DNA of 64,000 nucleotides from Chitinophaga deserti (GCF_003149455.1 NZ_QFFK01000004.1:62001-126000); one strand, 5' to 3'. Positions 8,761 through 18,832 are shown, counted from the stretch's first letter. Translations and numbers: made by a program. Notes: generated from the letters alone by a model not told the origin.

Positions 8761-9432
8761 CTACAACGCAAAATGCTTTCCTGTAGCTACGTTGCGGAAT
8801 TCCCCGCTGTTTTTCTGCGTCTGTATGATATCAAGAATGCCTGCTGCCGAAGCTTCGGGCAGGAGGGGAGCCTGATCGCCGCCCAGTTTAGTACGTACCC
8901 AGCCGGGATGTATGGCAGTTACCGTTATTTTCTTTTCTGTTAACCGCTGCGCCAGCATTTTGGTGTAGATGTTCACCGCACCTTTAGACATGCGGTAGGC
9001 AGGGCCGTTCATGGCTACTTCCGTAAGCAGCGCCATGTCTGTAGAGATATTCACGATCTGTCCGCCGGGAGGCACCAAACCTACCACCGCTTCGGTGAAA
9101 AACACGAGGCCGGTAACATTGGTGGAGAAGGTGTTTTCGAAAGAGGCACGCTCGGGAACGGTATGGAACACATCATCGGCCACGCCGGCGTTGTTCACCA
9201 GCAGGTCAATAGAAGTAGCCATGCGGGTGATGGCCTGCTTGCACGCTTCGATGCTGGCGGCATCGCGCACATCGAGCTGGAGACAGTAAAGCTGGGGGTG
9301 GCTGAGCGCATCGATGTACCCGGTGCGGGAGGTGCCGATCACGCGGTAGCCCTGACCGAGCAGTTTACCGGCCAGTGCCAGTCCGATGCCTGCATTGGCG
9401 CCGGTGATGAGTGCAGTATAAGGTCGCTTCAT
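8761..9432 (-). CDS. Short-chain dehydrogenase/reductase
   Basis: A 223-residue SDR oxidoreductase. The nucleotide-binding motif TGANAGIG is at residues 10-17, NNAG at 80-83, and the catalytic Ser/Tyr/Lys are S130, Y146 and K150. A PGWVRT motif follows, as in classical SDRs. The start at 9432 (MKRPYTALIT) fits both the family and the promoter box at 9447-9454; the upstream extension in the same frame does not. It converges with the preceding lipoprotein gene with only 4 bp between the stops. The substrate is unknown. Confidence 0.88.
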   Translation of the reverse strand: MKRPYTALITGANAGIGLALAGKLLGQGYRVIGTSRTGYIDALSHPQLYCLQLDVRDAASIEACKQAITRMATSIDLLVNNAGVADDVFHTVPERASFENTFSTNVTGLVFFTEAVVGLVPPGGQIVNISTDMALLTEVAMNGPAYRMSKGAVNIYTKMLAQRLTEKKITVTAIHPGWVRTKLGGDQAPLLPEASAAGILDIIQTQKNSGEFRNVATGKHFAL

Positions 9433-9446
9433 GAGAGAGGTTTGCG

Positions 9447-9454
9447 CAAAATTA
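9447..9454 (-). promoter_or_regulatory. -7 promoter box (TAATTTTG) for the SDR gene
   Basis: Exact match on the minus strand, 14 nt before the ATG at 9432. Confidence 0.6.
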
Positions 9455-9621
9455 TCCTCCGTAATGGGCCATGGGCTACGCATTATCTCGTAATTTTTCG
9501 CCTAAACTTATCTAAGTAAAAATCCCTACCACATAACCATGTGATACGGCTCCGCTAACGCATGCATTTTCAGCACTTGATAAGTAATATTGTGTTAAAG
9601 ACCTCAAAAAGCCAAATAAGT

Positions 9622-10257
9622 ATGAAGATCAGGCTGGGAATTGCCGACGCTCACCAGGTGATCGGCAAAGGGATAGCGGCCATGCTTTCACCACATTCGC
9701 ATATCGAAACCGTATTTTCGCTCACGGACTGGCGGGAGCTGTCTCACGAAATGAACCGTGCACCGGCAGACGTGTTGCTGCTGGACCTTCACATGCCGGA
9801 ACAGAATGTTTCTGCTCTATGCAAGATCATCCGCAGGGATTTTCCGGAATGCCGTATCGTAGGCATGTCGGGCTCACAGGAAGCAGTTCAGGTGAAGCAG
9901 GTGATGCGAGCCGGGGCGGCTGGCTACCTGTTAAAGAGTATGGACGAAGAAGGCCTGCTCTCGGCCGTGGAAACGGTGTATGAAGGGAAACAGTATATCG
10001 ATACCAAAGTAAAATCCATGCTGCTGGAGGATTTGTTTCAGCACAGGAAAAGGGTGCGGAAGAAAGATGTGCTGACGCGGCGTGAAACCGAGATTCTGGA
10101 ACTGATTGCCCGTGAATTCAGCAGCCGGGAGATAGCGGATAAGCTGTTTGTCAGCCTGCGGACCGTTGATACCCATCGTTTCAACATCATACAGAAGTTG
10201 CAGGTAAAAAACGCCGCAGGACTGATCAAGGAAGCTTACAAGCGCGGGCTTGTCTGA
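9622..10257 (+). CDS. NarL/LuxR-type response regulator
   Basis: A 211-residue two-domain regulator. The receiver domain has the phospho-acceptor D55 in VLLLDLHMP, a switch Ser at 83 and the conserved Lys at 105 (GYLLK). The acidic pocket at the N-terminus is ADAH (residues 8-11) rather than the usual DD pair, so phosphorylation may be altered. The C-terminal LuxR helix-turn-helix runs from about residue 145, with LTRRETEILELIA and VSLRTVDTHRFNI. No sensor kinase lies next to it, so the signal is unknown. I chose ATG 9622 (MKIRLGIADAHQ). Confidence 0.9.
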   Translation: MKIRLGIADAHQVIGKGIAAMLSPHSHIETVFSLTDWRELSHEMNRAPADVLLLDLHMPEQNVSALCKIIRRDFPECRIVGMSGSQEAVQVKQVMRAGAAGYLLKSMDEEGLLSAVETVYEGKQYIDTKVKSMLLEDLFQHRKRVRKKDVLTRRETEILELIAREFSSREIADKLFVSLRTVDTHRFNIIQKLQVKNAAGLIKEAYKRGLV

Positions 10258-10803
10258 TTATTTCTGAATGGTGAAATCGATTTTGTCACCTACCTGTACA
10301 TGGAATTTGTCGGAGAACCCGGCAATGGTTTCCACTACATATTGCGCCGGCTTCAGGGAAGGCACGCCGTCTTCGCTGAGCGGTGTGGTGTATTTGCGGA
10401 TGGAAACGATTTCTTTGTTAGCATCCACGTACATGATATCGAGGGAGATGTAGGTATTCTTCATCCAGAAAGATTGCTCCTGAGCAGACTCGAAGATGAA
10501 CAGCATACCCTGGGTATCTTCCATGGATTTGCGGTTCATGAGGCCGAGGGCTCTTTCCTCATCTGTTTGTGCCAGTTCAATATCGATCGTTCTGATCGTA
10601 TCACCTTTCGCTTTACTGATAAAAGACAAAACGCCTTCTTTGGTGAACACGGGGCCATCGGCTTTAGGTGTTGGAGTAGTAACGCTGGTAGCAGCGGTAT
10701 CGCCACCTGCGGAGGCGTCTTGGTTCTGTTGCCCGCTTTTCGGCTGGCATGCTGCCAGGTACATTGCGCCGGTGAGGGCCAGTACCAGGTTGAGTTGCTT
10801 CAT
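10258..10803 (-). CDS. DUF192 lipoprotein
   Basis: A 181-residue protein with a lipoprotein signal (MYLAAC, Cys 19), a Ser/Thr/Ala-rich linker, and a DUF192 domain from about residue 65 to the end. The family pattern includes LMNRKSM, GMLFIFE and SFWMKNTYISLDIMYVD. DUF192 proteins are small exported or membrane-linked proteins of unknown role. Its stop codon directly abuts the stop of the convergent regulator gene with no bases between. I chose ATG 10803 because it starts the signal peptide. Confidence 0.88.
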   Translation of the reverse strand: MKQLNLVLALTGAMYLAACQPKSGQQNQDASAGGDTAATSVTTPTPKADGPVFTKEGVLSFISKAKGDTIRTIDIELAQTDEERALGLMNRKSMEDTQGMLFIFESAQEQSFWMKNTYISLDIMYVDANKEIVSIRKYTTPLSEDGVPSLKPAQYVVETIAGFSDKFHVQVGDKIDFTIQK

Positions 10804-10890
10804 TTTACGGAATTTTGAGGATTGAAGGTAGTAAAAAAGCAAAAGAGGAAAAGCATGGCCTTTCCTCTTTTGGAAATATTAACAGTTCAT

Positions 10891-12072
10891 TCAGTTCGAT
10901 AGCTCTTCATCGGTGAATTCCACATTGGTGAAATCCGCGATTTCGTTATACACCGTATCGCGCTCAATAGGTGCCCTTCCGGCCTGGCGGATGAGCATGG
11001 CCAGCTGGGCAGTGCTCATAGCGGGTGTTTGCTCTTCGGCGCCTGCCATGGAGTAGATCTTGGTGGTATCGTCGATCGTACCATCGAGGTCGTTTACACC
11101 GAATGCCAGTGTGAGCTGTGCGGTGCTGCGGCCAAGCATGGGCCAGTAGGCTTTAAGGTGGGGGAAGTTATCCATGTACAGGCGGGCCACGGCGTACATC
11201 TTCAGGTCTTCCACGATGGAGGACTCCGGTACGTTTTCCATCTCATTATCCTTGTTACGGAACTTGAGGGGGATGAAGGTGTTGAAGCCATGTGTTTCGT
11301 CCTGCAGTTGGCGGAGTTTCTCCATATGATCCACTCTGTGCCAGTATTCTTCGATATGGCCGTACAGCATTGTTGCGTTGGTGACCATGCCGGTATTGTG
11401 TGCGGCTTTATGGATAGCGAGCCATCCTTCACCGTCTACTTTATCATGACAGATTTTAGCACGGATATCCGGGTGGAAGATCTCTGCTCCGCCGCCGGGC
11501 ATGCTCTGGAGACCAGCTTCATGCATGAGGCGCATGCCTTCTTCGGTGCTCACTTTGGCTTTGCGGAACATATAGTCCAGCTCCACAGCGGTGAAACCTT
11601 TGATATGAAGATCGGGCCGGTGCGCTTTGATCTTGCGCATGAGGTCCATGAAGAAATCGAGCTGCATTTTGGGATGTACGCCGCCCACGATGTGGACTTC
11701 GGTAACGGGCTGGCCATCATACTTCTTTACGATGTCGAGCATTTCATCGATGCTCAGTTCCCAGCCTTCTTCCCTGTTTTTATATAGTTTGGAGTAGGAG
11801 CAGAATCTGCAGGTAAATACACAAACGTTGGTAGGCTCGATATGAAAGTTGCGGTTGAAGTACGTTTTGTTGCCGTGCATCCTTTCGCGAACGTGATTGG
11901 CGAGGGCGCCCAGCAATCCGATATCTCCTTTTTCAAACAGCACGATGCCATCTTCCTGCGTAATCCGTTCCTGCGCCAATACCTTGTCTGCAATGGTTTT
12001 CAGCTGCTTATCGAGAGTTGTAGCTGCAAGGAGGGCGGCAAGCGCCGGTTTCGGTCCTAAGTTCGTCGTCAT
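10891..12072 (-). CDS. mqnE: Aminofutalosine synthase (menaquinone synthesis)
   Basis: A 393-residue radical SAM enzyme. The cluster-binding cysteines are C84, C88 and C91 (CVFTCRFC). The N-terminal pattern LANHVRERMHGNKTYFNRN and the internal VHIVGGVHP fit MqnE better than its paralogue MqnC. MqnE makes aminofutalosine from a chorismate-derived enol ether and SAM in the futalosine route to menaquinone. The ATG at 12072 overlaps the stop of the upstream protease gene as ATGA, so translation may be coupled. No other menaquinone gene is in the window. Confidence 0.9.
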   Translation of the reverse strand: MTTNLGPKPALAALLAATTLDKQLKTIADKVLAQERITQEDGIVLFEKGDIGLLGALANHVRERMHGNKTYFNRNFHIEPTNVCVFTCRFCSYSKLYKNREEGWELSIDEMLDIVKKYDGQPVTEVHIVGGVHPKMQLDFFMDLMRKIKAHRPDLHIKGFTAVELDYMFRKAKVSTEEGMRLMHEAGLQSMPGGGAEIFHPDIRAKICHDKVDGEGWLAIHKAAHNTGMVTNATMLYGHIEEYWHRVDHMEKLRQLQDETHGFNTFIPLKFRNKDNEMENVPESSIVEDLKMYAVARLYMDNFPHLKAYWPMLGRSTAQLTLAFGVNDLDGTIDDTTKIYSMAGAEEQTPAMSTAQLAMLIRQAGRAPIERDTVYNEIADFTNVEFTDEELSN

Positions 12073-14186
12073 TTTGCTTTCACTATTTTATAAGTCCTCA
12101 CCTGTTGGCTGTAAAATAACTTTACAAAGTAAACACCATTTGCCGCATTTACCAAATCAATTGTAACCCTGTTACCGCTCCGCTGCAGCGATTCCCGGCG
12201 GTAAACCTGGCGCCCCATGGCATCAAAAACCGCAATACCGCGAAGGTCTTCCGGCCATTGGAGGAATTCGATGAAGAACCGCTCCGAGAAAGCGTTTGGC
12301 CATATGAGGATACCTTTCTCGCGGAGGTCCGGATGCACCGGACTGGTGAGGAGCTGAATATTGTCGAGATACACGTTGTTTTCCCAGTTGGAGGTGTTGC
12401 GGAACGCCACACGGAAGGGCCTTCCTTTCACAATATGGGTTAGCTCCACGGTGTCTTTCCGCCATTCACCGGCGGCGGGGTAAAACTCAGCATCTGCAGG
12501 CGTGCGGCGGGTAATGAGCGTTTCACCCCATTTCTTGTATCCGGTGGGTTCGAAGGTTACGCCACAATCGAAGGTTAGCAACACTTCCAGCGTATCCCAC
12601 ATATTATCGGGGGTATTTACCGGTGTGGTGGTAGCTGCCGAAATGTCGAATATCAGTTTCACCGAATCTGAACCGGATGGGCTCATAAGCGGGCCCAGCA
12701 GGTCGTCGGTGGCATGGTTCACATCATAGAAGTAGTTGCGCAGCACTACGGAATGCCCGCTTCCGCTGCCATAATCCGTCCGCTGCCAGGTAAGCCCACG
12801 GTCGGGGTTCACGATGGTAAAGCCGGCGGGAGGGAAGGCCGTGCCTTCGAAGCCCTCTGCTGCCGGGTACCCCGCTGGTGCGGCATAAGCCATAGATGAG
12901 GTGGCAGTATCGTTATCCGCCTGCTGATCGGCTACGCCGTTGGGCAGGTGGGTATACACTTTAAATTCAAAACTTCCCTGCGCCACGTTGAATGCAGGCA
13001 GTGCTACGGTAGTTTGTGCCAGGGATGCCAGGTTGCCGGTCCAGTTATAGGACACGGGCGCCCCGTTGCCCACGGTGTAACGGATCACCACATTGGTGAG
13101 CGGTGCGGAGCCGCGGTTTTTCAGTACTACCGAAGGTGTTTGCGAAACATCGCAGAGATAGCCTGAAGGGCGTGTTACAGACAGTATGGAGGCATCGTTG
13201 GGCAGGAGGTTCACCGGCTGGCAGCCGTCGGAAAACAGGAGGGAAGTGCGCTGTGTTTCAAGGGAATTACGCATCCGGTCAGACTGGCCGGAGGTAAAGA
13301 AATGCATGCAGGCATCGTTCGCATAGTCCATGTAATTCATGTACATGATCCCGGGCGCTGCAGGGGTACAGGCATCGGTGAGTACGCCTGCCGGACAATC
13401 ATACGTTTGCTCGCTCTGGAGAGGCGTGTCGGCCACCTGGTCGTCGTCGTTGCAGGAAGCGGATTCATCGTTCCCCCAGATGTGATACAGGTGGAGGAAG
13501 TGCCCGATTTCATGGGTGAGGGTACGGCCGAGGTTGAAGGGAGCACGGGCAGAACCTGTACTGCCAAAGGCCCTGTAATGCACCACAACACCCTGCTCTT
13601 CCGGCACATACAGTTGCGGGAAGGTGGCTACGCCGAGGTAGTTTTCATCCAGCTCGCATACCCAGATGTTGAGGTAGCGGTCGCTGTCCCATGCTGCGGC
13701 CCCGCCGCTGGAAGTGTATTTCACACTGGCTGCAGCGCCGGTAATGGGGAAGGAGCGGTTGGAAACGGTGCGGGTAATGCCATTGGTAGGGTCTCCGTCG
13801 GGTGTTCGTGCCGCGAGGCAGAACTGGATCTCAGGATTGCCGGTAAGGCCCTGCCATACGGCGGGCACCTGAGAAACATCGGTATTCTGGGCGAGATAGT
13901 CGAGGTTGAGGGAAGCGAGCTGGCCGAGGATCTGGGCTTCGGTTACCACCGAAGGGTCGGGCAGCACGATGTGCACCACTACGGGGATGGTGACGCGCGA
14001 AAACGTCCGGAAGGGAGCGGGCTGGCTTTTATCGCGGCGCAGCGACTTTTCCATTTGCCGGAGGGTTTCCTGCAGCCGGGGAGCGGAGCGGAGCTTCTTT
14101 TCGAGAGCGATATCCGTTCCGCATTTGCGTTGTGCGAAAGCGGCGGTAGACGTGGCCAGCAGGGCGATCAGGATAAAAATGCGCAA
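12069..14186 (-). CDS. Secreted M43 (pappalysin-like) metalloprotease with T9SS type A domain
   Basis: A protein of about 705 residues. A TTG start at 14186 gives a clean signal peptide (RIFILIALLATSTAAFAQ); the in-frame ATG at 14300 would put about 38 extra residues before it. The zinc site is HEIGHFLHLYH (about residues 225-235), followed by a VADTP loop and a Met-turn region MYMNYMDYAND. The residue at the usual Gly/Asn place between the second and third zinc ligands is His. The end carries a T9SS type A sorting domain (ILIWPNAFSERFF, then NGVYFVKLF). It should be exported across the outer membrane and degrade protein. A near-consensus TACTTTTA box at 14224-14231 would give a 37-nt leader. 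Confidence 0.83.
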   Translation of the reverse strand: MRIFILIALLATSTAAFAQRKCGTDIALEKKLRSAPRLQETLRQMEKSLRRDKSQPAPFRTFSRVTIPVVVHIVLPDPSVVTEAQILGQLASLNLDYLAQNTDVSQVPAVWQGLTGNPEIQFCLAARTPDGDPTNGITRTVSNRSFPITGAAASVKYTSSGGAAAWDSDRYLNIWVCELDENYLGVATFPQLYVPEEQGVVVHYRAFGSTGSARAPFNLGRTLTHEIGHFLHLYHIWGNDESASCNDDDQVADTPLQSEQTYDCPAGVLTDACTPAAPGIMYMNYMDYANDACMHFFTSGQSDRMRNSLETQRTSLLFSDGCQPVNLLPNDASILSVTRPSGYLCDVSQTPSVVLKNRGSAPLTNVVIRYTVGNGAPVSYNWTGNLASLAQTTVALPAFNVAQGSFEFKVYTHLPNGVADQQADNDTATSSMAYAAPAGYPAAEGFEGTAFPPAGFTIVNPDRGLTWQRTDYGSGSGHSVVLRNYFYDVNHATDDLLGPLMSPSGSDSVKLIFDISAATTTPVNTPDNMWDTLEVLLTFDCGVTFEPTGYKKWGETLITRRTPADAEFYPAAGEWRKDTVELTHIVKGRPFRVAFRNTSNWENNVYLDNIQLLTSPVHPDLREKGILIWPNAFSERFFIEFLQWPEDLRGIAVFDAMGRQVYRRESLQRSGNRVTIDLVNAANGVYFVKLFYSQQVRTYKIVKAK

Positions 14187-14319
14187 GCGGTAGTGGTTAT
14201 AGGTGATAGTGATATGATCTGACGTAAAAGTAAACAGACGAAACGGTATTTGGAGGGGGCCCCGGTAAAAAGGCGGAATTTCCCGTCCAACAGGCCACAT
14301 AGCGGCATGGTTTATTCCG

Positions 14320-15954
14320 TTAGCTCAGTGCCCCGGCTATACACCCGCACATGAGGCAGGCGATGGTTCCGCCGATGAGCGCTTTGATACCCAGTTCCGT
14401 AAGGTTTTTCCGCTGATTGGGGGCCAGCTGGCTGATACCCCCTATCTGGATACCGATAGACGCGAAGTTGGCGAAGCCGCACAAGGCGTACGTGGCTATC
14501 AGCATGGATTTAGGGTCGGTTATCACCCGCGCTTCCTTCATTTGCGTCAGCGACTGGTACGCCAGAAACTCGTTCAGCACGGTTTTGATGCCCAGTAGTT
14601 GCCCTACGGCCAGTATATCCGCAGAAGCTACGCCTATGAGCCATGCCACAGGGGAAAACAGGTATCCCAGCAGCATTTCCAGTGAAAGTGCCTGGTACCT
14701 GCCACCGCTCATGGTGGCGATGTAGGGATTGAGATTGGTCTGATCACCTACCCAGCCCAGCATGCCATTTACGACATACATCATGGCGGTGAACACTATA
14801 AGCATGGCACCAACATTTACGGCCAGTTTGAGGCCGTCGGTAGTACCGAGGGATAAGGCATCGAGGAAGTTATCGCCCAGTTTCTCTTTTGGAATCTGCA
14901 GATCTTTCTGGATGAGGTGGTCCTGTGTTTCAGGGAACAGCAGCTTGGCACACACGATGGCTGCGGGGGCGCTCATGATGCTCTGGCTGAGCATGTGGAG
15001 TGAAAAATACTCCTTGGCCAGTTCATCGGTACCGCCCAGCATACCCACATAAGCGGCCATTACACTGCCTGCGGTATTGGCGAACCCGCCTACCATGATA
15101 CACATGATCTCGGAGCGGGTCATTTTATCGAGGTAAGGCCGGATCATAAGGGGAGCCTCCGTTTGCCCGAGAAAAATGTTGGCGGCGGTGGAAAGACTTT
15201 CGGCACCCGAGATCCGCATTTTATTCAGCAGGTAAGCAAACACATACACGATCTTCTGCAGGATGCCGAGGTAGTAGAGGATAGACGACAGGGCCGCGAA
15301 GAAGATGATGTTGGGAAGTACCTGAACGGCAAAGATATAAGCCCAGGAGCCGGAAGGATCTGCCAGCTTCCCGAACATGAAATCCGTTCCTTTATGGCTG
15401 AGGTTGATAAGATCTACGAATGAGCGGGATACAGTGCTTAAAGAGCGGCGGAATACATCCTGAGGGCACCATTGCAGGTAAACAGACAGGGTGAGCAGGA
15501 AGCATGCAGCCAGTACGGTCCATTTCAGTAATTCGAGGGTCCGTTTGGGGAGGTAACGGGCCATGAGGAGGATGGGCACGAGACCAATTGCGAAAGCCAC
15601 GGCAGGCAGTGGGTATTGCGGACTGCGGATAATACCGAAGAAGAAACCCGCCAGTGCCAGTAAAGCCAGCAGCCAGCTGATGGCATCTGCCTTCAGTTCA
15701 AACCCTTCCTTCGACTTCCGGATAACCCTGCGTACGGTGAATACGGTAATGGCTATACCAAAGAATAGCCAGAATACCGGCTGCCCGCCCGCCCGGGTAT
15801 CCAGCACACCCATGGCAAACATGATCTGGGCTATGAGGCCTATCCCAACAAGTTTCCAGTTTACTGCTCTCCGGTTGTTGCTCAGGAGGTAACAAACGAG
15901 CACAAGAAATGTCATGCCCAATGTCCCACGGGCAATATTCTCCCAATGTAACAT
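14320..15954 (-). CDS. Concentrative nucleoside transporter (CNT/NupC family)
   Basis: A 544-residue membrane protein with a hydrophobic N-terminal region of about 200 residues and then the CNT core. Diagnostic motifs include GQTEAPLMIRPYL, MVGGFANTAGSVMAAYV and ALCGFANFASIGIQIGG. Members use a sodium or proton gradient to import nucleosides. It is longer than E. coli NupC (about 400 residues) because of the N-terminal hydrophobic extension, as in several Bacteroidota members. It stands alone on the minus strand, with the divergent T9SS gene about 130 bp away. Confidence 0.9.
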   Translation of the reverse strand: MLHWENIARGTLGMTFLVLVCYLLSNNRRAVNWKLVGIGLIAQIMFAMGVLDTRAGGQPVFWLFFGIAITVFTVRRVIRKSKEGFELKADAISWLLALLALAGFFFGIIRSPQYPLPAVAFAIGLVPILLMARYLPKRTLELLKWTVLAACFLLTLSVYLQWCPQDVFRRSLSTVSRSFVDLINLSHKGTDFMFGKLADPSGSWAYIFAVQVLPNIIFFAALSSILYYLGILQKIVYVFAYLLNKMRISGAESLSTAANIFLGQTEAPLMIRPYLDKMTRSEIMCIMVGGFANTAGSVMAAYVGMLGGTDELAKEYFSLHMLSQSIMSAPAAIVCAKLLFPETQDHLIQKDLQIPKEKLGDNFLDALSLGTTDGLKLAVNVGAMLIVFTAMMYVVNGMLGWVGDQTNLNPYIATMSGGRYQALSLEMLLGYLFSPVAWLIGVASADILAVGQLLGIKTVLNEFLAYQSLTQMKEARVITDPKSMLIATYALCGFANFASIGIQIGGISQLAPNQRKNLTELGIKALIGGTIACLMCGCIAGALS

Positions 15955-16088
15955 ACTGTTAGAAAGTAAGATAAGGTCAAAACAAGAGGTGATACACCCG
16001 GCAAAATAAGGAAAGTAAATAATACTATATTAAAATAGGAATAAAAATAATATCTTTCCGCCGCCGAATTATTTTGAATTGTTTAGTA

Positions 16089-18776
16089 ATGCGATTGTAC
16101 CTATACCTCATTTGTTTTCTCCTGACATCCTTAAAAGTCAATGCCCAAACTGCCAGCTTTACCGCTCCGGATACAGTATGTGTTGGCGCTCCCGTTACGA
16201 TAACTGATCAGTCCAGCGGCGCAGGCACCTGGTTCTGGAACTTTTGCTCAGGCAGCCCTTTCCGGACGCCGGTGCTCACTAACCTGGGAAATTTTGGCGC
16301 TAATCTCAATGGCCCGGCCCATAGTGTGCTGGTGGAAGATGCCGGCAGGTTCTTTGTTTTCGTAATAAACAACTTTGACCGTAATGTTATAAGGTTGGAT
16401 TTTGGGAATAGCCTCCTCAATACGCCGACCTCAACCCTGCTTACTCAATTTATCGGTTTCATGCCCGATAATGCGGAAGGTGTACAGGCTGTGGAAGACG
16501 CTGCCGGCAAACACCTGATCGTGGTGGGAGGCAACTCCATGTCTGTTCCGAAAATTGTGCGGCTGGATTTTGGCTCTGCCTGGAGTAACACACCTACCGG
16601 TGGGGTGGACTGGGGGAATACCGGTAACGTACTTGCTTATCCCTACGACCTTTCAGTTATACAGGAAGGCGGTAGGTATTACGGTTTCGCAACCAATCAG
16701 CAAAACAATACCATTACGCGTTTTGAATTCGGCACTGATTTTACGACAACGCCTGCTATGATAAACCTGGGTAATGTGGGCGGGTTCATGTCAGTTCCAT
16801 ATGGAACACACATGCTGAAAGAAGGGCCCAATTGGTATATGTTCGTTGCTAACCGGAACAATCACCTCATTAGATACGATTTCGGTACTTCCATCACCAA
16901 TCCTCCTACGGGTACCGATCTGGGAACGATGGGGGGGCTGCTGGATGAGCCGCGTGACATTGCCGCCTTCCAGGATTGCGGGCAAACGTTCCTGCTGGTA
17001 GTTAATAACGGTAATAATACGCTTGTGCGGGTAGATCTTGCAGGTGGTATAACAGGAGCGGCTACTGCCACCTCCCTGGGCAATCCGGGTAATACGCTGG
17101 ATTTCCCGGCTTCCATATCTTCTATTTTCAGGACGGGGAACGATCTTAACGCGTTTATCCCTGATGTGGGAACCGGCGGCATCACCCGCCTTACTTTAGG
17201 CAGTTGTAATAATTCATCCATTCCTAACTTCACCGGCCAGGCGCCTCCGCCTGTAACGTACGACCAGCCGGGAACGTATACCATTAACCTGATCACTGAT
17301 CTGGGAACACCCAATCAGCGGAGCTTCTGTAAAAATATAGTGGTACTTGCCCCGCCGGTTGTAGACCTCGGGCAAAACAATATTGTAATTTGTAACGGAT
17401 CTCCGGTATCGCTGGATGGCGGCGCCGGCCCGCATAAACGCTATAACTGGACTACCGGAGAGAGCACGCAGCTGATCACCGTAAATACTTCCGGCAATTA
17501 TGGTGTTTCGGTATTTAACGGTGGATGCACCGTAACGGATAATATTTCCATTTCCATCACAACCGCCATTACCACATCAGGCACACCTGTGAACATCGAT
17601 TGTAATACCCCCGGCGGCAGTGTGGAGGTAATAACGTTGGGAGGAACGGCTCCGCTTACTTTTTCTTTGAACGGAGGCACGGCCGGTACAAATAACATTT
17701 TCAATAATCTTCCGGCTGGGAATTACCGGGTGAACATCCTTGATGTTAACGGATGTTCAGGACTATACAATTTCACGATCAATACGGATATGGCCCGCAT
17801 GATGGCTACCAGCGCCACCAGTACAGACCCTACCTGTTTTGGCCGTAATAACGGTACCATCCTGGCGCAGGTGAGCCAGGGTACGCCACCCTTCCAGTTC
17901 GCTCTCGGTGCACAGCCCTTTGGCAATGCGCCAGATTTCTCCGGCCTTGGCCCCGGTACTTACAAAGTGTATATCAGAAATGCTTTCTGTCTGGACAGCC
18001 AGCAGGTTACGCTTACATCACCCACGCCTTTGTTACTGCCCTTTGAGTCCTGGCAGGATACCTGTAACCGCCAGCAGGGCTGGGTGCAACTTTCTCCTTC
18101 TGGCGGCACACCTCCCTATGCCTATAGCTGGAACGGAAATCCGATCACAGGAACTCAGGTGAGTTTCCTGGGTACGGGTAACTACCTCGCGCAGGCAGTG
18201 GATGCCAATGGCTGTGTAAGCCAGGCGAACATCTTTGTAGATAACCTTAGCCGCAGCAGGATCAATATCCTCACCCCTGATACCATTGTAAGTATCGGCG
18301 ACGAGTTCATGCTGCGGGCTTCCAATGGTACGGATTACATCTGGAGCCCGGTAGATGCAGGAGGTGTTGTATGCCCGATCTGCCCGGAAACTCCCGCCCG
18401 GATATTTACGCCTACACAATTTATCGTCCGCACGCTTTCGGGCGCCAACTGTATAATGGCGGATACGGTAAGTGTACTGGTGGATTATTCCACGATGCTG
18501 GAAATGCCGAATGCCTTTACACCGAACCAGGATGGGGTGAACGATGTGTTCCGGCCTAAAGCGAAGGCTGTAGTAGCCTTTAACATGCAGATCTATAACC
18601 GCCTGGGTAACTTGATATTTACCACCAGCGATCATCGCAAGGGTTGGGATGGTAAATACAATGGTAAGATACAGCCTATTGCTACTTATGTTTATGTGAT
18701 TAAGTTTGGCTTCTGGCAGCCCGATGGGAAACTGTTCATGTACGATAAGAAAGGTACGTTTGACCTGATCCGGTGA
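16089..18776 (+). CDS. Secreted propeller and PKD-like protein with T9SS type B domain
   Basis: An 895-residue secreted protein. ATG 16089 begins a signal peptide (MRLYLYLICFLLTSLKVNAQ). After a short PKD-like start, residues of about 50-360 hold repeated blade-like units with recurring LDFG/FEFG and TNLGN or DLG motifs, consistent with an NHL-type propeller. The next part has several cysteine-containing SprB-like repeats. The last 90 residues are a CHU_C (gliding motility-associated, type B) domain, with MPNAFTPNQDGVNDVFRP. Such proteins are surface-exposed or secreted; the ligand is unknown. A near-consensus box TATCTTTC lies at 16050-16057. Confidence 0.85.
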   Translation: MRLYLYLICFLLTSLKVNAQTASFTAPDTVCVGAPVTITDQSSGAGTWFWNFCSGSPFRTPVLTNLGNFGANLNGPAHSVLVEDAGRFFVFVINNFDRNVIRLDFGNSLLNTPTSTLLTQFIGFMPDNAEGVQAVEDAAGKHLIVVGGNSMSVPKIVRLDFGSAWSNTPTGGVDWGNTGNVLAYPYDLSVIQEGGRYYGFATNQQNNTITRFEFGTDFTTTPAMINLGNVGGFMSVPYGTHMLKEGPNWYMFVANRNNHLIRYDFGTSITNPPTGTDLGTMGGLLDEPRDIAAFQDCGQTFLLVVNNGNNTLVRVDLAGGITGAATATSLGNPGNTLDFPASISSIFRTGNDLNAFIPDVGTGGITRLTLGSCNNSSIPNFTGQAPPPVTYDQPGTYTINLITDLGTPNQRSFCKNIVVLAPPVVDLGQNNIVICNGSPVSLDGGAGPHKRYNWTTGESTQLITVNTSGNYGVSVFNGGCTVTDNISISITTAITTSGTPVNIDCNTPGGSVEVITLGGTAPLTFSLNGGTAGTNNIFNNLPAGNYRVNILDVNGCSGLYNFTINTDMARMMATSATSTDPTCFGRNNGTILAQVSQGTPPFQFALGAQPFGNAPDFSGLGPGTYKVYIRNAFCLDSQQVTLTSPTPLLLPFESWQDTCNRQQGWVQLSPSGGTPPYAYSWNGNPITGTQVSFLGTGNYLAQAVDANGCVSQANIFVDNLSRSRINILTPDTIVSIGDEFMLRASNGTDYIWSPVDAGGVVCPICPETPARIFTPTQFIVRTLSGANCIMADTVSVLVDYSTMLEMPNAFTPNQDGVNDVFRPKAKAVVAFNMQIYNRLGNLIFTTSDHRKGWDGKYNGKIQPIATYVYVIKFGFWQPDGKLFMYDKKGTFDLIR

Positions 18777-18796
18777 TAATAAAAAGAATCTCCAAT

Positions 18797-18832
18797 AAAA
18801 AAGCCGTCCCGGATAAACAGGACGGCTTTTTT
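18797..18832. terminator. Bidirectional terminator
   Basis: AAAAAAGCCGTCC and GGACGGCTTTTTT form a 13-bp stem with a 10-base loop between convergent genes, with T tracts in both directions. Confidence 0.88.
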
